Assembly (NCBI GenBank): GCA_005408345.1
Contig: SEMN01000329.1
Span: 62,001 to 126,000, forward strand
Direction of reading: 5' to 3'
Length of the DNA: 64,000 bases
Source of the DNA: Macquaria australasica
Lineage: Eukaryota; Chordata; Actinopteri; Centrarchiformes; Percichthyidae
In this document: piece after piece, positions 36,945 through 50,167 of the stretch
Position numbering within the stretch: the stretch's first letter is position 1
How the letters are laid out: every line of letters starts with the position of its first letter
Notes under the pieces: model-generated
Database searches by the model: none
What the model was told of the DNA's origin: nothing
What the model saw: only the letters and a program-made list of their open reading frames with translations
Made by a program: the position numbers and the translations under genes

Positions 36945-39900
36945 ATGTCGACAGTGTCCATTGGAAGACGTGTCCAAGATCCACTGGCTGAGCTTGTGAA
37001 GATTGATCCTAAACACATAGGCATTGGAACATACCAGGTAAGTGTGTTTTCATTTTTTCTGTTGGGATGCTCCTTGTGGGTGAGAGCTTCTTGTCCCTGG
37101 GCAGTGGAACATCTGCTGTGAGTTAGACTGAAGCAAAGAGTCGAGTAGGTGTGTGTGTGTGTGTGTGTGTTGGAGTTGGTGTAAAAGCACATTAGCAATA
37201 AACCATGATTTTACACAAATGCGCATTGTTATAGCACTGTCTGCTGCAGTTACTTATTTGCTATAAAACACCAAATGTACAAAGATGCAGCATGAGTATT
37301 TTTAATTGTTCTCTTTATTCTCTTTTATTTAACCAGTATGGTCTCTTTAAGAGAGTCCTGACCAAAACAGCAGCATGATTATGTTGCATGAACCAACACA
37401 CAACCAACATTCACAGAAGGAATAAGAGTAAGAAAAGGAGGAGAACATAAAAGCAATTTAAACACATTATAACCACAATCTTTCTCAACAAAAAGTGAAA
37501 CTAAACATTAAAAATTTAAATAATTGACTATTTTCACTCAGACTTCTTGTAGAGTTTAGTTTTGTATTTCAGGCCAAACAAAGAAAGCAGAAATTGGGAC
37601 TTGAGTGAGGGATTGAAGATGTGATGGGACAGATGAGAAAAACTTAAAGAGGTTGAGAGAAGAGAGGCAAGCAGGGAAGTAAACTTGGCTGAGGCCTGTG
37701 TCAACAGATGATGCTAAGGGTGACAGCTAATTCAATTAATGGAGATCAGACATGACGTATGTTTGGACATTTGTTTTTTCTTGTGTGCCTGCTGCTCCTT
37801 GTCCATATGCGTTCAAGTGTGTGTGCAGATGAAACAACAGTTAGCTCAATGTTTTGTTAATTGTAAGTGTGTGTGTAATTGTGTCAGAAAGGCAAGACAA
37901 GCATGAGGTCAGTGTGCTTACTATTTACACCAGTTATTAATGCAGTATTGTTCTCCATATATGGTAGGTTGTGGGGAAAACAGGAGGAGCATGATCAGGA
38001 GATAGACAGAGGAGAGGGTTTCTTCAGTAGAGTAATCTTTCGTTAAATTGGAAGAATTTCTGCTTTGCTGATAGAGATGTGAAGGCCATTCAGTGATTGG
38101 GCAGCAATAAGGGAGAGGAGTCGATGTAAGGAGTGTAGCACTGCAACAAATGATTATTTTCATGATTGATCGATCTAGTTATTATCTTTTTGATTATTCA
38201 TTTAGTTTGTAAAATGTCAAACAATAGTAAAATATCCAGTTTGATGAAAGTGGGATTTTTTTTCTCACAATTTTCCAATCCAGTGATCTAAAACAGAGAA
38301 AAGCAGCTCAGATTTTCAGAAGCTGGAATCTTAATGTTTTATTTTAGCAACTAGCAATTAATCAAAATTGTTATCAACCAACAGATTAACTGACTAATTG
38401 TTTCAGCTCTAGTGTTGTGTTCAGGGTCCTAGGGATTGAGGGAAGCCCTAAACATCGGGATTATTGAGGATACTCCTGTACGCTAAACCAAAACTGTAGC
38501 TAAGAGATACACTAGTTGGGATTTATTTATACTTTCCTCAATGTCAAAATGTTTTTTAACATTTAGCAACTGACACCCAGGGCGTGTAAAAGTATTGTCA
38601 TTTGGTGGTGTTGGCTGACAGAGCATCCATGTCAGTGTTAACAAGAAAAAGATAGTATAAAGAAAGAATACCCCAATTGAAAACCACTCAAAATAAGAGG
38701 GAGCAGAGAAGGAAGGGGGGATAAAAAAAAAGGACAGCAGAGGGTGACAAAAGTCAAAGGAATGATGGGGAGATTTAAGGGTGAGGGGGAAAGAAATGGA
38801 ATGGATTTGAAAGAGAAAGCAGGTCATATTGTGCAAGTGCTTGTGCTTATGTATGTGTGGCTGAGTGTGTTAGGTCACAGGCCCGTGTCTCTCATCACGT
38901 CCTGACTGGGCTCTCTGGGGTGCCTGGGGTTCTGTACCTCCCGCTCTCAGATCATGTGACTATGTCAACAAATGATAATATAACTGGGTAAATAAACTCT
39001 GGGTGTTGACAGAAATGAGATGGGACATCACTTTGACCTGCTCACACGCACACGCGCACACACACACACACACTGTCCTCCCCATTCCTTTTCAGAGTCT
39101 ACTGTAAGGTTTAAGTGTGTGTGTGTGTGTGTATACACGTTTGTATTAGTATATGTGAGAGAAGTGCACTCATGCATATGTGTGTTTTCTACCAAGTTCT
39201 TTTGTGTGATTCATGGCATTTTGAGCTTTCTGAAAGTTTATTGCCATTAGACCCAAAAAGCATAAAGGCAGATGTAACTCTAGACAGCTGGCACAGCATG
39301 CTCTCTCTTTCTCTCTCCCTCTGCTGACCCAGTGAGTGACAGCTCTGAGAGAAAGGAGGAAATGAGCTGAGGGCTAAAAAAGTGAGGCCCATTAAAATCA
39401 GATTGGACGTAACTATTGGTGTGGGAACACTGTTTTCACTACAGCACCACTAGCTGACGGGTTTTTCTGGATACTGAGTTTGCCAGATATATGTCTGTTT
39501 GAATGGAGAGCCAATCTTATTAGTATTTTTTTAATATTAGTGGTTACCTATAGTACAATACACTTAAAAGGCAACTGATACTCATAGATTTGAGATAAAT
39601 TGTATTTACAGTTCAGAAGACTTACATGGACAAATATTCAGGAGTCTTGTGTCCTTTATAATTAAACATTTAGTGGGTGTGGCCTTTGGACAGCTCTTTC
39701 ACCTGTCAATCAGCTCTTGATGTTGCTACGGTCTGTTGACAGCTGGGTAATTCCCAGGGCTGTGAAACTAACTGCTACTGGAAAATACACACGCAGTCAC
39801 ACACTGCTGTGTAAGAAAACATTGCCCACAAGCCGGATATTAAAGAAACTGTCACTCTTCCTCTCACCGCTTTCAGCTCTCTCCTTCTCTCACTCCATCT

Positions 39901-41666
39901 TTTTTGCTAGAATTTTCCAGCTCTTGTCCCAATGACTCCCCTTCCTCTGCCTTCCTTTCATACTTTATTTTCTTCTCTCTTTCAGGTGGTAGAACATGTA
40001 TTCTGGACAGACATACACATTTGCTGCTTGTTGTCACAATGTCACCTGTAGAATCCAAATGTGGTCAGGAAATTAAGAGTCTTCATAGGGCTGAGGTAGG
40101 GTAAGGAAGCTGCAACCACCATGGCTTATTAGAGCCATGGATCAGTTGAAGCCGATAACAATATCGATATTCCATATCATCAATATCTTTGGCATTTCTG
40201 CGCTGCGATTGTTGGCTGACACGTGATGATACCAATATATTTGTGATAAATCAGCCTCTAACATAGGGCTCTGAGCCTTATTGGCACTTGATAGCCCTGT
40301 CAATGTAGGAACACATGTCATTAGAAGAAGTTAAGTTAGGTATTTAGACCTTGTGGAAAAAATAATTTTAAGTTGTTTAATTTTAACATGTTATTTTTGT
40401 ATTTCTATGGGTAAATTGGTGGTGTTGAGTTTCTTTACAGCCAGCCAGGTCAATAGGAAAAACTGCATCTTCAGGCACGTTTGCATTGACTTAAAAATTC
40501 CGTTGACTGAGTGCAAGTGATGTCACTTTTCACACCAAGACCACTGTGCTTATAGTGCTTTGTGTGTGTACAACCGTGCAAATGTGTATGTGTGCACTTG
40601 AGATTGATATTTTTCACTCCTGAATGGTAGTGCCTACAGGAGCAGACAGAGCTGAGAGAAGGAAGGAGAGCGAGAAATGGAGGGTTGACAGTGATTGATA
40701 GTTCCTGCCTCTGCGTTTTGAGGTGTGGGGAAAAAAAGAAAAACACTTTCTTAAAGATTTGATCAGTGGCAGAAGCTGCCAAACATTATCCACTACTATT
40801 TTAATTATTTCCCTTAGGTCTGTCACAGCATGTGTCTGTGCGTTTGTGTGTTGAGTGAGGTTGTGGGATGACTCAAGCTTGTATAATGGATTTAAACAGG
40901 CTCATGCCAATTCTCTACTTATTCAACAATTTATAAAATATTTACTGGCTGTTGTCATGTCAGGCTAACTTATTTTAGGGCAGTACAGTTTACATTGAGT
41001 GAGGATGTTTGTGTTTTAGTGGTAAAGTTTGTAAGTAAGTAAACCTTTATTTGTATAGGGACCATCTAATACTAAGGTTGTCACTTGCTTTATATGGAAG
41101 GAAATTAAACCAGTGGTTGATAGATAAAACACAGAAACATCACAAAAGTGTAAAACAGTGTGAAATAAGATCAGTCAGATTATAAGCAAGAACTGAGAAA
41201 TCACTATGAACAGGAAGTAAAAGTGCGTTTTTGGATGTTTAGAATTATGATCTGAAATCAGCTGATCTGAGCTTACACTACTGGGAATGTTATTCCCTAA
41301 CTTCCGAGTCACAAAAAATGCATAAATTGCCTCAACCTCTTTCTCTTTTATGTAATGGAATATTTGGTAATACATGCTTGCCCAAATAGTCTAAACTGAT
41401 TTTATCCTGCTCAAGTCAGTGTGTCATTTGGACTTCCTGTGCCTGTCTTGAAACTTTTGATTTTCTCATGCTCTGTTATGCAGTCCCTCAGGTAAAGTGT
41501 GTGTGTGCGCATGATTGTTTTGCAGGAAGCTGAAATAGAAATAGCCATTAGGCATTAATGAAAGGTGTTGGGAAAACATAAAACCACCTCCTTGCTGTCA
41601 TATCACTTTCACTGGCTGATTTACGACTGGTATTTAACTATGTTTGAATTCACACACGCACGCACG

Positions 41667-41727
<61 letters not shown>

Positions 41728-44700
41728 ACTCTAAGCCAAGCCTATGTGCCTGGAATAGTATACAGTATATTCAAGAGGGAGTTCTCAGAGGCCTTAAAGA
41801 AGCTGTCAGTCAAGGAGTGCATGACCTTCAGATTCCCTCAGGCACCTTGTTAGTTTGTACATAGTCCATTGATTATCTGAGAGTGAAAGATGTGAAGGAG
41901 GAGTTTCACAGCATTGTCTCACACACACACGCACATGCACAAGGGAGCACACATTTGAAGAGAGTACACTTCAAATACTGGCTTCTATTTTTTTAATTTT
42001 AGGAGTTACAAACATTTTAGGAGTTTCACTAGCAAACCCTTAGTGTTTCTCAGGATGATTGCACCTTCTAGTCTTTCCTCTCATTAAAGCTGCTACATCT
42101 GCAGCCAAAGGACTGGAGCTACATATAGGGTTATCTGGGTTATAGGGGCTCAGATGCACCTCTCCATCTGTCTCTCTATGGAACATGGGACACTTGAATG
42201 TACTTCTAGCAAGAAGTGTTTTTTAGGTCACTGACATAGGAATTGTTCAATGCTTGGCAAAGAAAATTACCATATTCAAATTCAACATGCCTTTAAACTT
42301 AAGAATGAGTCTTAAAAATATGCTAGATTGATCAAACAGTAACTTACATCAGCCCTATTGCTTGTTAAATCGTGGGTAAGGACTCTGATTGGCTGGTGGC
42401 CCCCCACATGAAAGAATAGAAATATGAAAATAAGCCTAATTTGCAAGACAGGAGAATAAGCTTCTCATGTCCCAGGCTGAAATGCCATTTGATCCTACAG
42501 TTTGTAATCATCTTACAGTTATCCTTCCATCCTGTACTGCCCTCAGGCTCTCTTGGTACGTGCAGCCATTCTGGCTCCAGCATAGTTCCGGTTGCCAAGC
42601 TCTTAGCTGCGTCATTCATAAACGGTATTTCAGTCTGCTGTCAGTTTGAAGACCTCCGCCATCACTGTCAGTCAACACCTCAACTCTCAGCAGTTGCTTT
42701 GCCTCCCTTTTTCCTCTGGCTTTCTGGTTCTCTATATTTATAGTTTGTGGGTTTAGATTATGTATATACCTCATCAGAAAACCTGTATGTGTGTTTCTGT
42801 ATTAGAGAAAAGGACATTAATGTTTTTCAGGTTCTCAGTGAAATAACTCACAAAGAAGCTTGTTTTGGTTTTCTGTCTTTCTCCCCTGCACCCCTCTCTT
42901 TTTCTCTATCTCTGTCTGATTGACATGTGGTAACTCAGCAGCATTTAAGTACTCGAGGTGCAGACAGAAGCACTTTGTTCTAGCATGTTGGTTGGCTGGC
43001 TTCAGCTGGTTTCCGGCCAATCCAAACATGACCTTCACACATAGGGATCCAGTCCATTAGCTCTGGATGATTTTGAGGTTTGGGGGTCCGGACGTTGGGA
43101 CGTTGGAGCCAAGGAATGGGGGAGTGGAGGTGGTTTTAAAAATGGATGGTAGCATATCTATGGGGTGGATTGAATTAGATTTTTTAAATGTCTGCCTATA
43201 TGATAGCAAGATGTGCTTGTGTCCTTAGGTAAAGATTGGGGATACATTTAATAATAGTGTTTGTCTGAAAACCTGTTTAAAGTCTACTGGCATTGTGTCA
43301 TTGTTACCTTTTCTTGATAATTTCTCTCTATCTCTGTGCCCCCACACCACCACACTTACCACAATTTAGATACTAAGGACACAGTGTAGAATGAAATAGT
43401 CAGAGTAAACCACAGAGATAGAAAAGACATGATGAGAAAAGTAAGGTAGGAAATAAGACATCCAAGAGGAAGCTATAATTTAAGAAAGGAAGTGTAGAGA
43501 AGTTGGAGTAGAGCTGAATGATGAATGCTCCAGTCAAAAAATAAATGCTCAACACTAGGACTGCGCAATCATGGCTAAGATGATCATTCTTATTTTTGTA
43601 AGTTGCATTTGTGATTTCTGGCACCCACTAGCCTGTTTACCTTTAGATGAGATTAATGAAAGCAAGAGAGAGGGAGAAAAAGGCATACATGGATTGAAAG
43701 ATGGAAAGAAACAGGACGACATGCTCCATTGATGCACTACTGTAAACTGAGTATAGCACCATGAGGGCCTCTGCTGTCTGGATGTCAGGACAGACACACA
43801 CATACTGGATTGTGTGTATGTATGTTTAATAGAACAGAACATGCTCATTTCCCTCTTCAACTCTGGCACATTTAAATCGCTGCTGCTAGACACTTCTTTA
43901 AATCTATGTCTGTTGCTTTGCTTGATTGTCCTGGTTGTCTTCTTAATTATAATTTTATGTTCATCTGAGCTTTTCTCTTTCTTTTTCTTAATTTCTTGTG
44001 TGTGTGTTTGGGAGACATGTTGATGTTTTCACTATATGTTTGCATGCATGAGAACATATTTTGATTGTGTAGGAGTGAGTCAGTGACCAGCTAAGCCGTA
44101 CCTGTTATTACTAAGCCATATCACAGGGCTTTGGGCTTCCGTATAGTGTACACTTAGGGAAATAATTGCATTGTACTGTTTTTGACCAGGCCAGCCAATA
44201 GCATCTATTCATATACAATATTCAATAAATGTAGTTTTTCACATCTGGTTTTGAAATCTAGCCTTGGCCTCAGGTTGTGGTTGGCTAAGGGTAAATTTGA
44301 AGTCTTTTTTTTTTTTTCTTGAAGTGATTTTTCACCATCTATTAAAATGAGATTTTATGATACATAGCTGAGGTTTGCAATGTTCATGTGATAAATAAAG
44401 GATGAAGAAACGTGAGTTATTGCCCAGCTTACTGACATCGGCCTGGTATTTTCTTTTCCTATGGTAATAAATTATTTTTAAAACGTGTAGTTTTCAGTGT
44501 TAGGCATTGGATTAAGTTTAAATTTAAGATTGCATTACTCTATGTTTTGGTTTCGCAAAATGAATGATGGTACTGTAATGCCACAGAAGGAAATCCTGAA
44601 CTCTTCGTCTTTTAGCAAATCATTATAGGATCATTAGCAAGCAACTCAAGCAAGCAAAACTTTATTTATACAGTAGAGCAAATTTTATGGAAAATACAGT

Positions 44701-46838
44701 GTGCATTGCAGAAAACCAAAAACTATACACATACTGTGCATACAGACATAAATACCTACTCTGCTAACAGTTAATAAGTATATGCACAATTGAGAACAGG
44801 GATGGGAATTTTTAACCAACTAGTTAAACAAGTGTGAATATTTGAGTTGGGTAGGCTTTGCTTAAAATAAATCATGCTTCATAGACCCTCTTGTACTGTG
44901 ACCTGAAACTGGCCTGGTGTTTGTTACCTGTGTGACCATGTTTTTATGTTTTTCCCCCCATTACTTTTCTTTCTATGTGGAATGAAATGGATACTTTCAG
45001 TTCAATTTTTCCCATCCCTAATTGAGCACAGTTATGTACTGAGGTACATGTGCACCTCTGTGTTAGCAGTTACAATACCTTAGATCCTCTTGTGCTACTC
45101 CCACCTCTATAAGGTTTCATTAAGAATGTGAGAACACATTCATTGGAGTTTTACTGCAGGTTAAAACTCACACTGCCTCGCACACCTCCACCTTTCTCAT
45201 GTGAAAACATTCTCCGGTGTGACATTACAGGTGATTTCCTCTTTCTCCTCTGTGACTATCTCTGTCTCTGTCTCTCCTCTGTCAACATCCACTCACCGGA
45301 AATCATAAAACTTTCAATCCTAGTTTCATGGGAACGTCTTACTGTTTGGAAAGTTATTTTTATTGTTTCCAAAATGCCTCTGGCTAAAGTGCTTCAGCAT
45401 TCTTACTAAGAATCAGTCTGCAGGTCACATGAGAGGTCACCAGGGGTGCTGTGCTGTCTCTCCAGTACTACTTCATCTGTCTTCCCCTCTCTGCTGAATC
45501 ACACAGTGTTCATCATCCTGCGTATTGTAGGCTGGGTATAAACTAACTGTTTTGTTGCTGATATTACAGTAATTCATTAAACACATTTAAAGGAAATTCT
45601 TGCCAACAGGACAAATAGAAATAAAACCTGAGCTCATTAAATACAACAATTAAGATTAATTAAATACAGTAATTACATACAAAGATGTTATTTCCAAAGG
45701 AATTGTAAACAGTGCTGTATTCAGATTATTTATTTAATTAAAAGTACCAAGTCTTGTGTTTAAAGTTAGAAACTGCAGCTGAGTGATAGGGGAAGGGTAA
45801 GAAATTCTTGGTGGTGTATCAATATTACTAAACAGCCAGTTTGGGTCCTGGGTGCTAATACCTAGTTGTTGAATCTGTCTGTAATGTTGGTGCGCCTTGA
45901 ACAGTGTTGTTTTTCCATTGCTTATTGGCACGGAACGAATAAATGTACCAGTCCGTATTAATATGTTTATCAGTGTTAATATGCATGCTGACCATTACTT
46001 TATGGAAGTTTTGAGTGGACTTTACAACTATTAAAGTCCAATCCAAAACTTCCATAAATTAATGGTCAGATAATCATGAAGTAATGAAGGACTACGTTGT
46101 AACTACTCAGTATGATGTACCACTTTACTTGGGGGTGCACAAACAGAGTAACTAATTATTAAGTAATTAGTCATGAATGAGTGGCTACTAGTTCACAGCT
46201 AATGACTTATGAAGAAAGTGGTCGTTATTCTGATTCACGGATACTTATGAACTAATCATTACCTAATGATTCATTGATATATTATCTCCCAGTCTGTTCT
46301 CTTGTAACTCATCATTATCTACTAGTCATCAATTCTGAGTTACTCAGGAACCACTCATTAACGATTCATTAATTATCAGGTCGTTCCGGATTCGTTCCTT
46401 AGCAACTACTCACATTTTTGTGTACCCTATTGTAAAGTGTTACCTATTAAAGAATACATAGTATGCTAATCTCATGTCTTTTAGGTAGTAATAATAAAAA
46501 ACCATCAGTTGAAATTATAAATGATTGTTTCAATCATAATAAAGGATTGTATTTATGAGTATAGTTTAGTACTGAACCTGTGCAGTGACTTAGGTAAAAT
46601 TTTTAATGTCTCATAAATGGCCAAACAAAACCAAGGAGTCCCATGTGTTTTTTGTCCCATAAATGTCTCTGCCTGCCTCATTCTCCCTCTCTATCCTCAT
46701 CTGTCCTGCTGTCCTGTTATTGCTGACAGTGAAGGGTGCATTTGGTAGCTGGCGTTGTTGTTATCTGTTTACAAGCCAGTGTTTGTTCAGACCTTGATCA
46801 TGTTACAGGACAACCCATGCTAGTCTCAGTCACACGCT

Positions 46839-46872
<34 letters not shown>

Positions 46873-46924
46873 TACGCATACACACACACACACACACACG
46901 CATACACACACACACACACACACG

Positions 46925-46975
<51 letters not shown>

Positions 46976-48440
46976 CCCAACAGTAGTCTAGTTTAGACTG
47001 TCAGCTAATCCTCGAGCAGTTGCTGAGGCATCAGTCTCCAGCTGAACTTCTTGGTTTTTGGCCCTGTCCTGTAGCCCAGAGCTTCTGTTTGTCTGGGGAC
47101 GACTGCTAGACCTCACAGAACTTTAATCTTATTTTGGTGTTTTGTTTTGGACAGGTTTATTTTTGGTCATTTTTGAATGTTTGCAAAAATAGCTTTTTTT
47201 ACATGTTGCTTTATGCTACATTATCAGCCTCTCCTCTCTTCTCGTTTCCTTTCCTTTATTTGCTTTGTTGGCTGTTCTCCCTGCACCTTATTAGGAAAAG
47301 ATTCCAGTCCTTTTGGAAAATATGTCCTGATTAATGGTTGATTGGCTGGTGGTTGAGAAGTGTGAAGAGTTCATTTGGAGGATCTTTATCGACAGCGAGC
47401 TACACTAACGAGAACACTGTTAGCAGGAGAGAGAGATTGTTGACAAGCCAAACTAAACATTCTCTTTCTCTGTTTTCCCTTTTGCTCTCTCTCTCTGCCT
47501 CTTGCTCTTGCTGTACTACTTGTCAATCAAACCTCTCTCTCTCAGTTTGCCATTTTAATAACCCCCTTGGGGAAATTGTGCCTACACAGGACCAAATTGT
47601 AGTATATAGCAAAACTGGAATATAATAGTGACTAAATGTACAGTATGGGGATTATGTAAACAGAACATGATTATATAAAGTCTGCAATAGAACATACTGG
47701 GTAGACATGAAAATATGACGGCAGAAATATTAGCTTTAAAATAAAACATAATTTTGATACATGAAAGTTTCGACTACGTTTACTACTTTTTATTCCATTT
47801 CTAAAAGATTATAAAAGTCCTAAACCACTAAAATTCCTAAAGAGTGCTTGCTCATATGCGGTATGTCTGTGTGTGTTTAAGAACGGGAGGCAACGTTTTT
47901 TGCAGAAAGCAGTAATTTAATTTTGTTTTCTCTGCTAATCCAGTTTTCAGCCTGACATTTCTTCTGTGTGTGTGCGCGCGCAAATATGTTTGTGGGTTTG
48001 CTAAATGTGTGTTTCTAGCATGATGTGTCAGCCGGAGCTCTGAAGGCAGCACTGGACGGCGTGGTGCAGGAATGTGTGAGCTTTGTCGGGGTGGACATCA
48101 ACATCTGCTCCGAAACACTGATGAGGTAGACGACACATAAAGATGTAGATACGTATATACATGTACTCACAAGCACTCTCTCCTGTACACACACACACAC
48201 AGACACACATGCAAACTGTGAAACAGAGATGATGTAGGAATTAGACCTCTGACATACTTTCCCTTAGCAGTCACAACATGGCAATGCTCGGCACACACAC
48301 ACACACACACACGGATGGACGGCCTGCCTGCCAGCCAGCTTTCTGTTGAGACTAATGCTTCGCACCCTGGCCTCACTTACTGGGCCGACTGTAATCAACA
48401 CAGGGGATTAGGCAAGGTAGACACACACACACACATCACT

Positions 48441-48486
<46 letters not shown>

Positions 48487-50107
48487 AATGTACATGTGTG
48501 TATAAAGTTGCAAATATCTTTGGTAGAATACTGTGCACTCATACACTTATTTACTACATGTGCACTACATAGACATGATTCAAAGTACAGGAAGTGCACA
48601 AATTTGATACACACACACACTTGCAATGGATACAAACAGTATAAAATGAGCTGGCATTAGCTGCAGGGCAGGCATCAGGTCATCTGTTTACCTGTCTGCT
48701 CTGCAAGTGAGCTTTTTCCATTCCTGCCAGAAGTTATGCTACACACATTAAACACACAGACGTGTTGATGACTGAGGTATTATGTGGAGTGTTGACATTG
48801 CTGTGTGTTTTTAGCATGAGTGAGTCACTGTGCATTAATAGAGCAGACCTAAATCAGTTTCAAATCACCTCTTTTTTTATTTGCTCTGCCAAAACTGGAC
48901 AAATATACCCACTAGATATTGGCTCATGTGTGTCTCTTGTGGCTCTGTTTGTTTGTATGTTATAGAAATCTGGTGTGGACAGTGTGTAAAGCAAATGCTA
49001 AAGGGTTTCGTGTAGTTATATTGTAGATATCTTATTTTCAAACTAAACTGTGGTTACCCCAGAGTTTTATTTTCCACTGTACTGTTCCTCACATCAGCAT
49101 CCAACATAGAACAGAGACCATAGAAATAAACATACAGACCTCAACAAACATCCAGAAATTATTTTAATAAATAGAGGATGTGTTGTGTGACGTTTTCCCT
49201 TTTCATTTGCTGTTTTATCTCCTAGACATGTAGCAGGCCTAAATGTGGGCAGGGCGCGGAATATTGCAGAGTGGAGAGAGCAGAACGGTCCCTTCAGCAA
49301 CAGGGAGCAACTCAAACTGGTCAAAGGCATGGGGCCCAAGACCTACCAGCAGTGTGCCGGCTTCATTAGAATCAACCCGCAAACCAGGTACACACTCGTA
49401 TGCACCCTGTATGTACAGATGCACAGACATGCACAGGCACACAGTTGGCTCAGGTTCTGTTTCACATTTCTTAACTTAAATAACTCTCATTAAAGGGTCA
49501 GTTTACACAAATTGCAGAAAAATCACACTACAGGATTGCACATTGAAATGCAGTTGTAGCACGGTTTCGATGGAGCGAGGTGGAGCACAGGAGTCTCCAG
49601 GAACAGTCTCCCAGGTACTCTGGGTAATGTTGACAGTGTATGTGGATTATCCAGAGTAACAGAGGTTTCTAGAAAGACACTTTGCTGTCTTCTCACCACT
49701 TTGTGGTGCAAACAAAATTAATCAACCTCCACTGTATTGGGATGGAAGCAGGAATCTCAGAGGACGACAAAATAAAACTTAAACTGCCTGCATGGCTAGA
49801 TACCACAAGAGGTAAGTGAGAAAATATGTTTGGGTTTTTTTGTAATTTGGTGACTCGACCCTTTGATGCAAAGTTGTGTTTTGATATGAAGGCTTTCTTA
49901 GACTTGGACTTCCTCATAAATTTAAAAATGCCTTTCTTTCTTGTCAAAGCAGTGCCAAATCTTCACCTCACCCTGTAACAGCAGTGCCAGAGAAACCAGT
50001 GGCTAAGAATGGCAAAGGAAAGACCTGTGGCAACATACCAACCTCATTTAACCCCCTGGACCAGACCTGTATACACCCAGAGTCCTATCATGTGGCACAG
50101 AGGTACA

Positions 50108-50167
<60 letters not shown>

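Larger units (their letters stand above)
34079..36954 (+). other. SRBD1 intron 14 (2.9 kb)
   Basis: This holds MITE-like copy 3 (34170-34406), a GA run at about 35693-35716, and near its 3' end a duplicated octamer sequence (36773-36812) and a GT tract up to the acceptor. Nothing else was recognised. Confidence 0.6.
37038..48018 (+). other. SRBD1 intron 15 (11.0 kb)
   Basis: This contains MITE-like copy 4 (38136-38412), a possible repeat with TATCGATATT-type sequence (40137-40265), retroelement-like fragments beginning CTTTATTT near 41042 and 44657, long CA tracts (41651-41725, 46829-46973), a palindrome (45989-46068) and a second type of MITE (46117-46444). No other exon is supported. Confidence 0.6.

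Noticed and set aside
41735..41850. Peptide-like frame YVPGIVYSIFKREFSEALKK after the CA tract
   Set aside because: Reads like protein but has no flanking splice acceptor/donor pair and no family I recognise; probably chance. A protein search would settle it.
46736..46996. Long open frames made of His/Thr or Val/Cys repeats
   Set aside because: They are translations of CA/GT microsatellites (also at 41565-41864, 50009-50214, 61617-61730) with no initiation context or homology.
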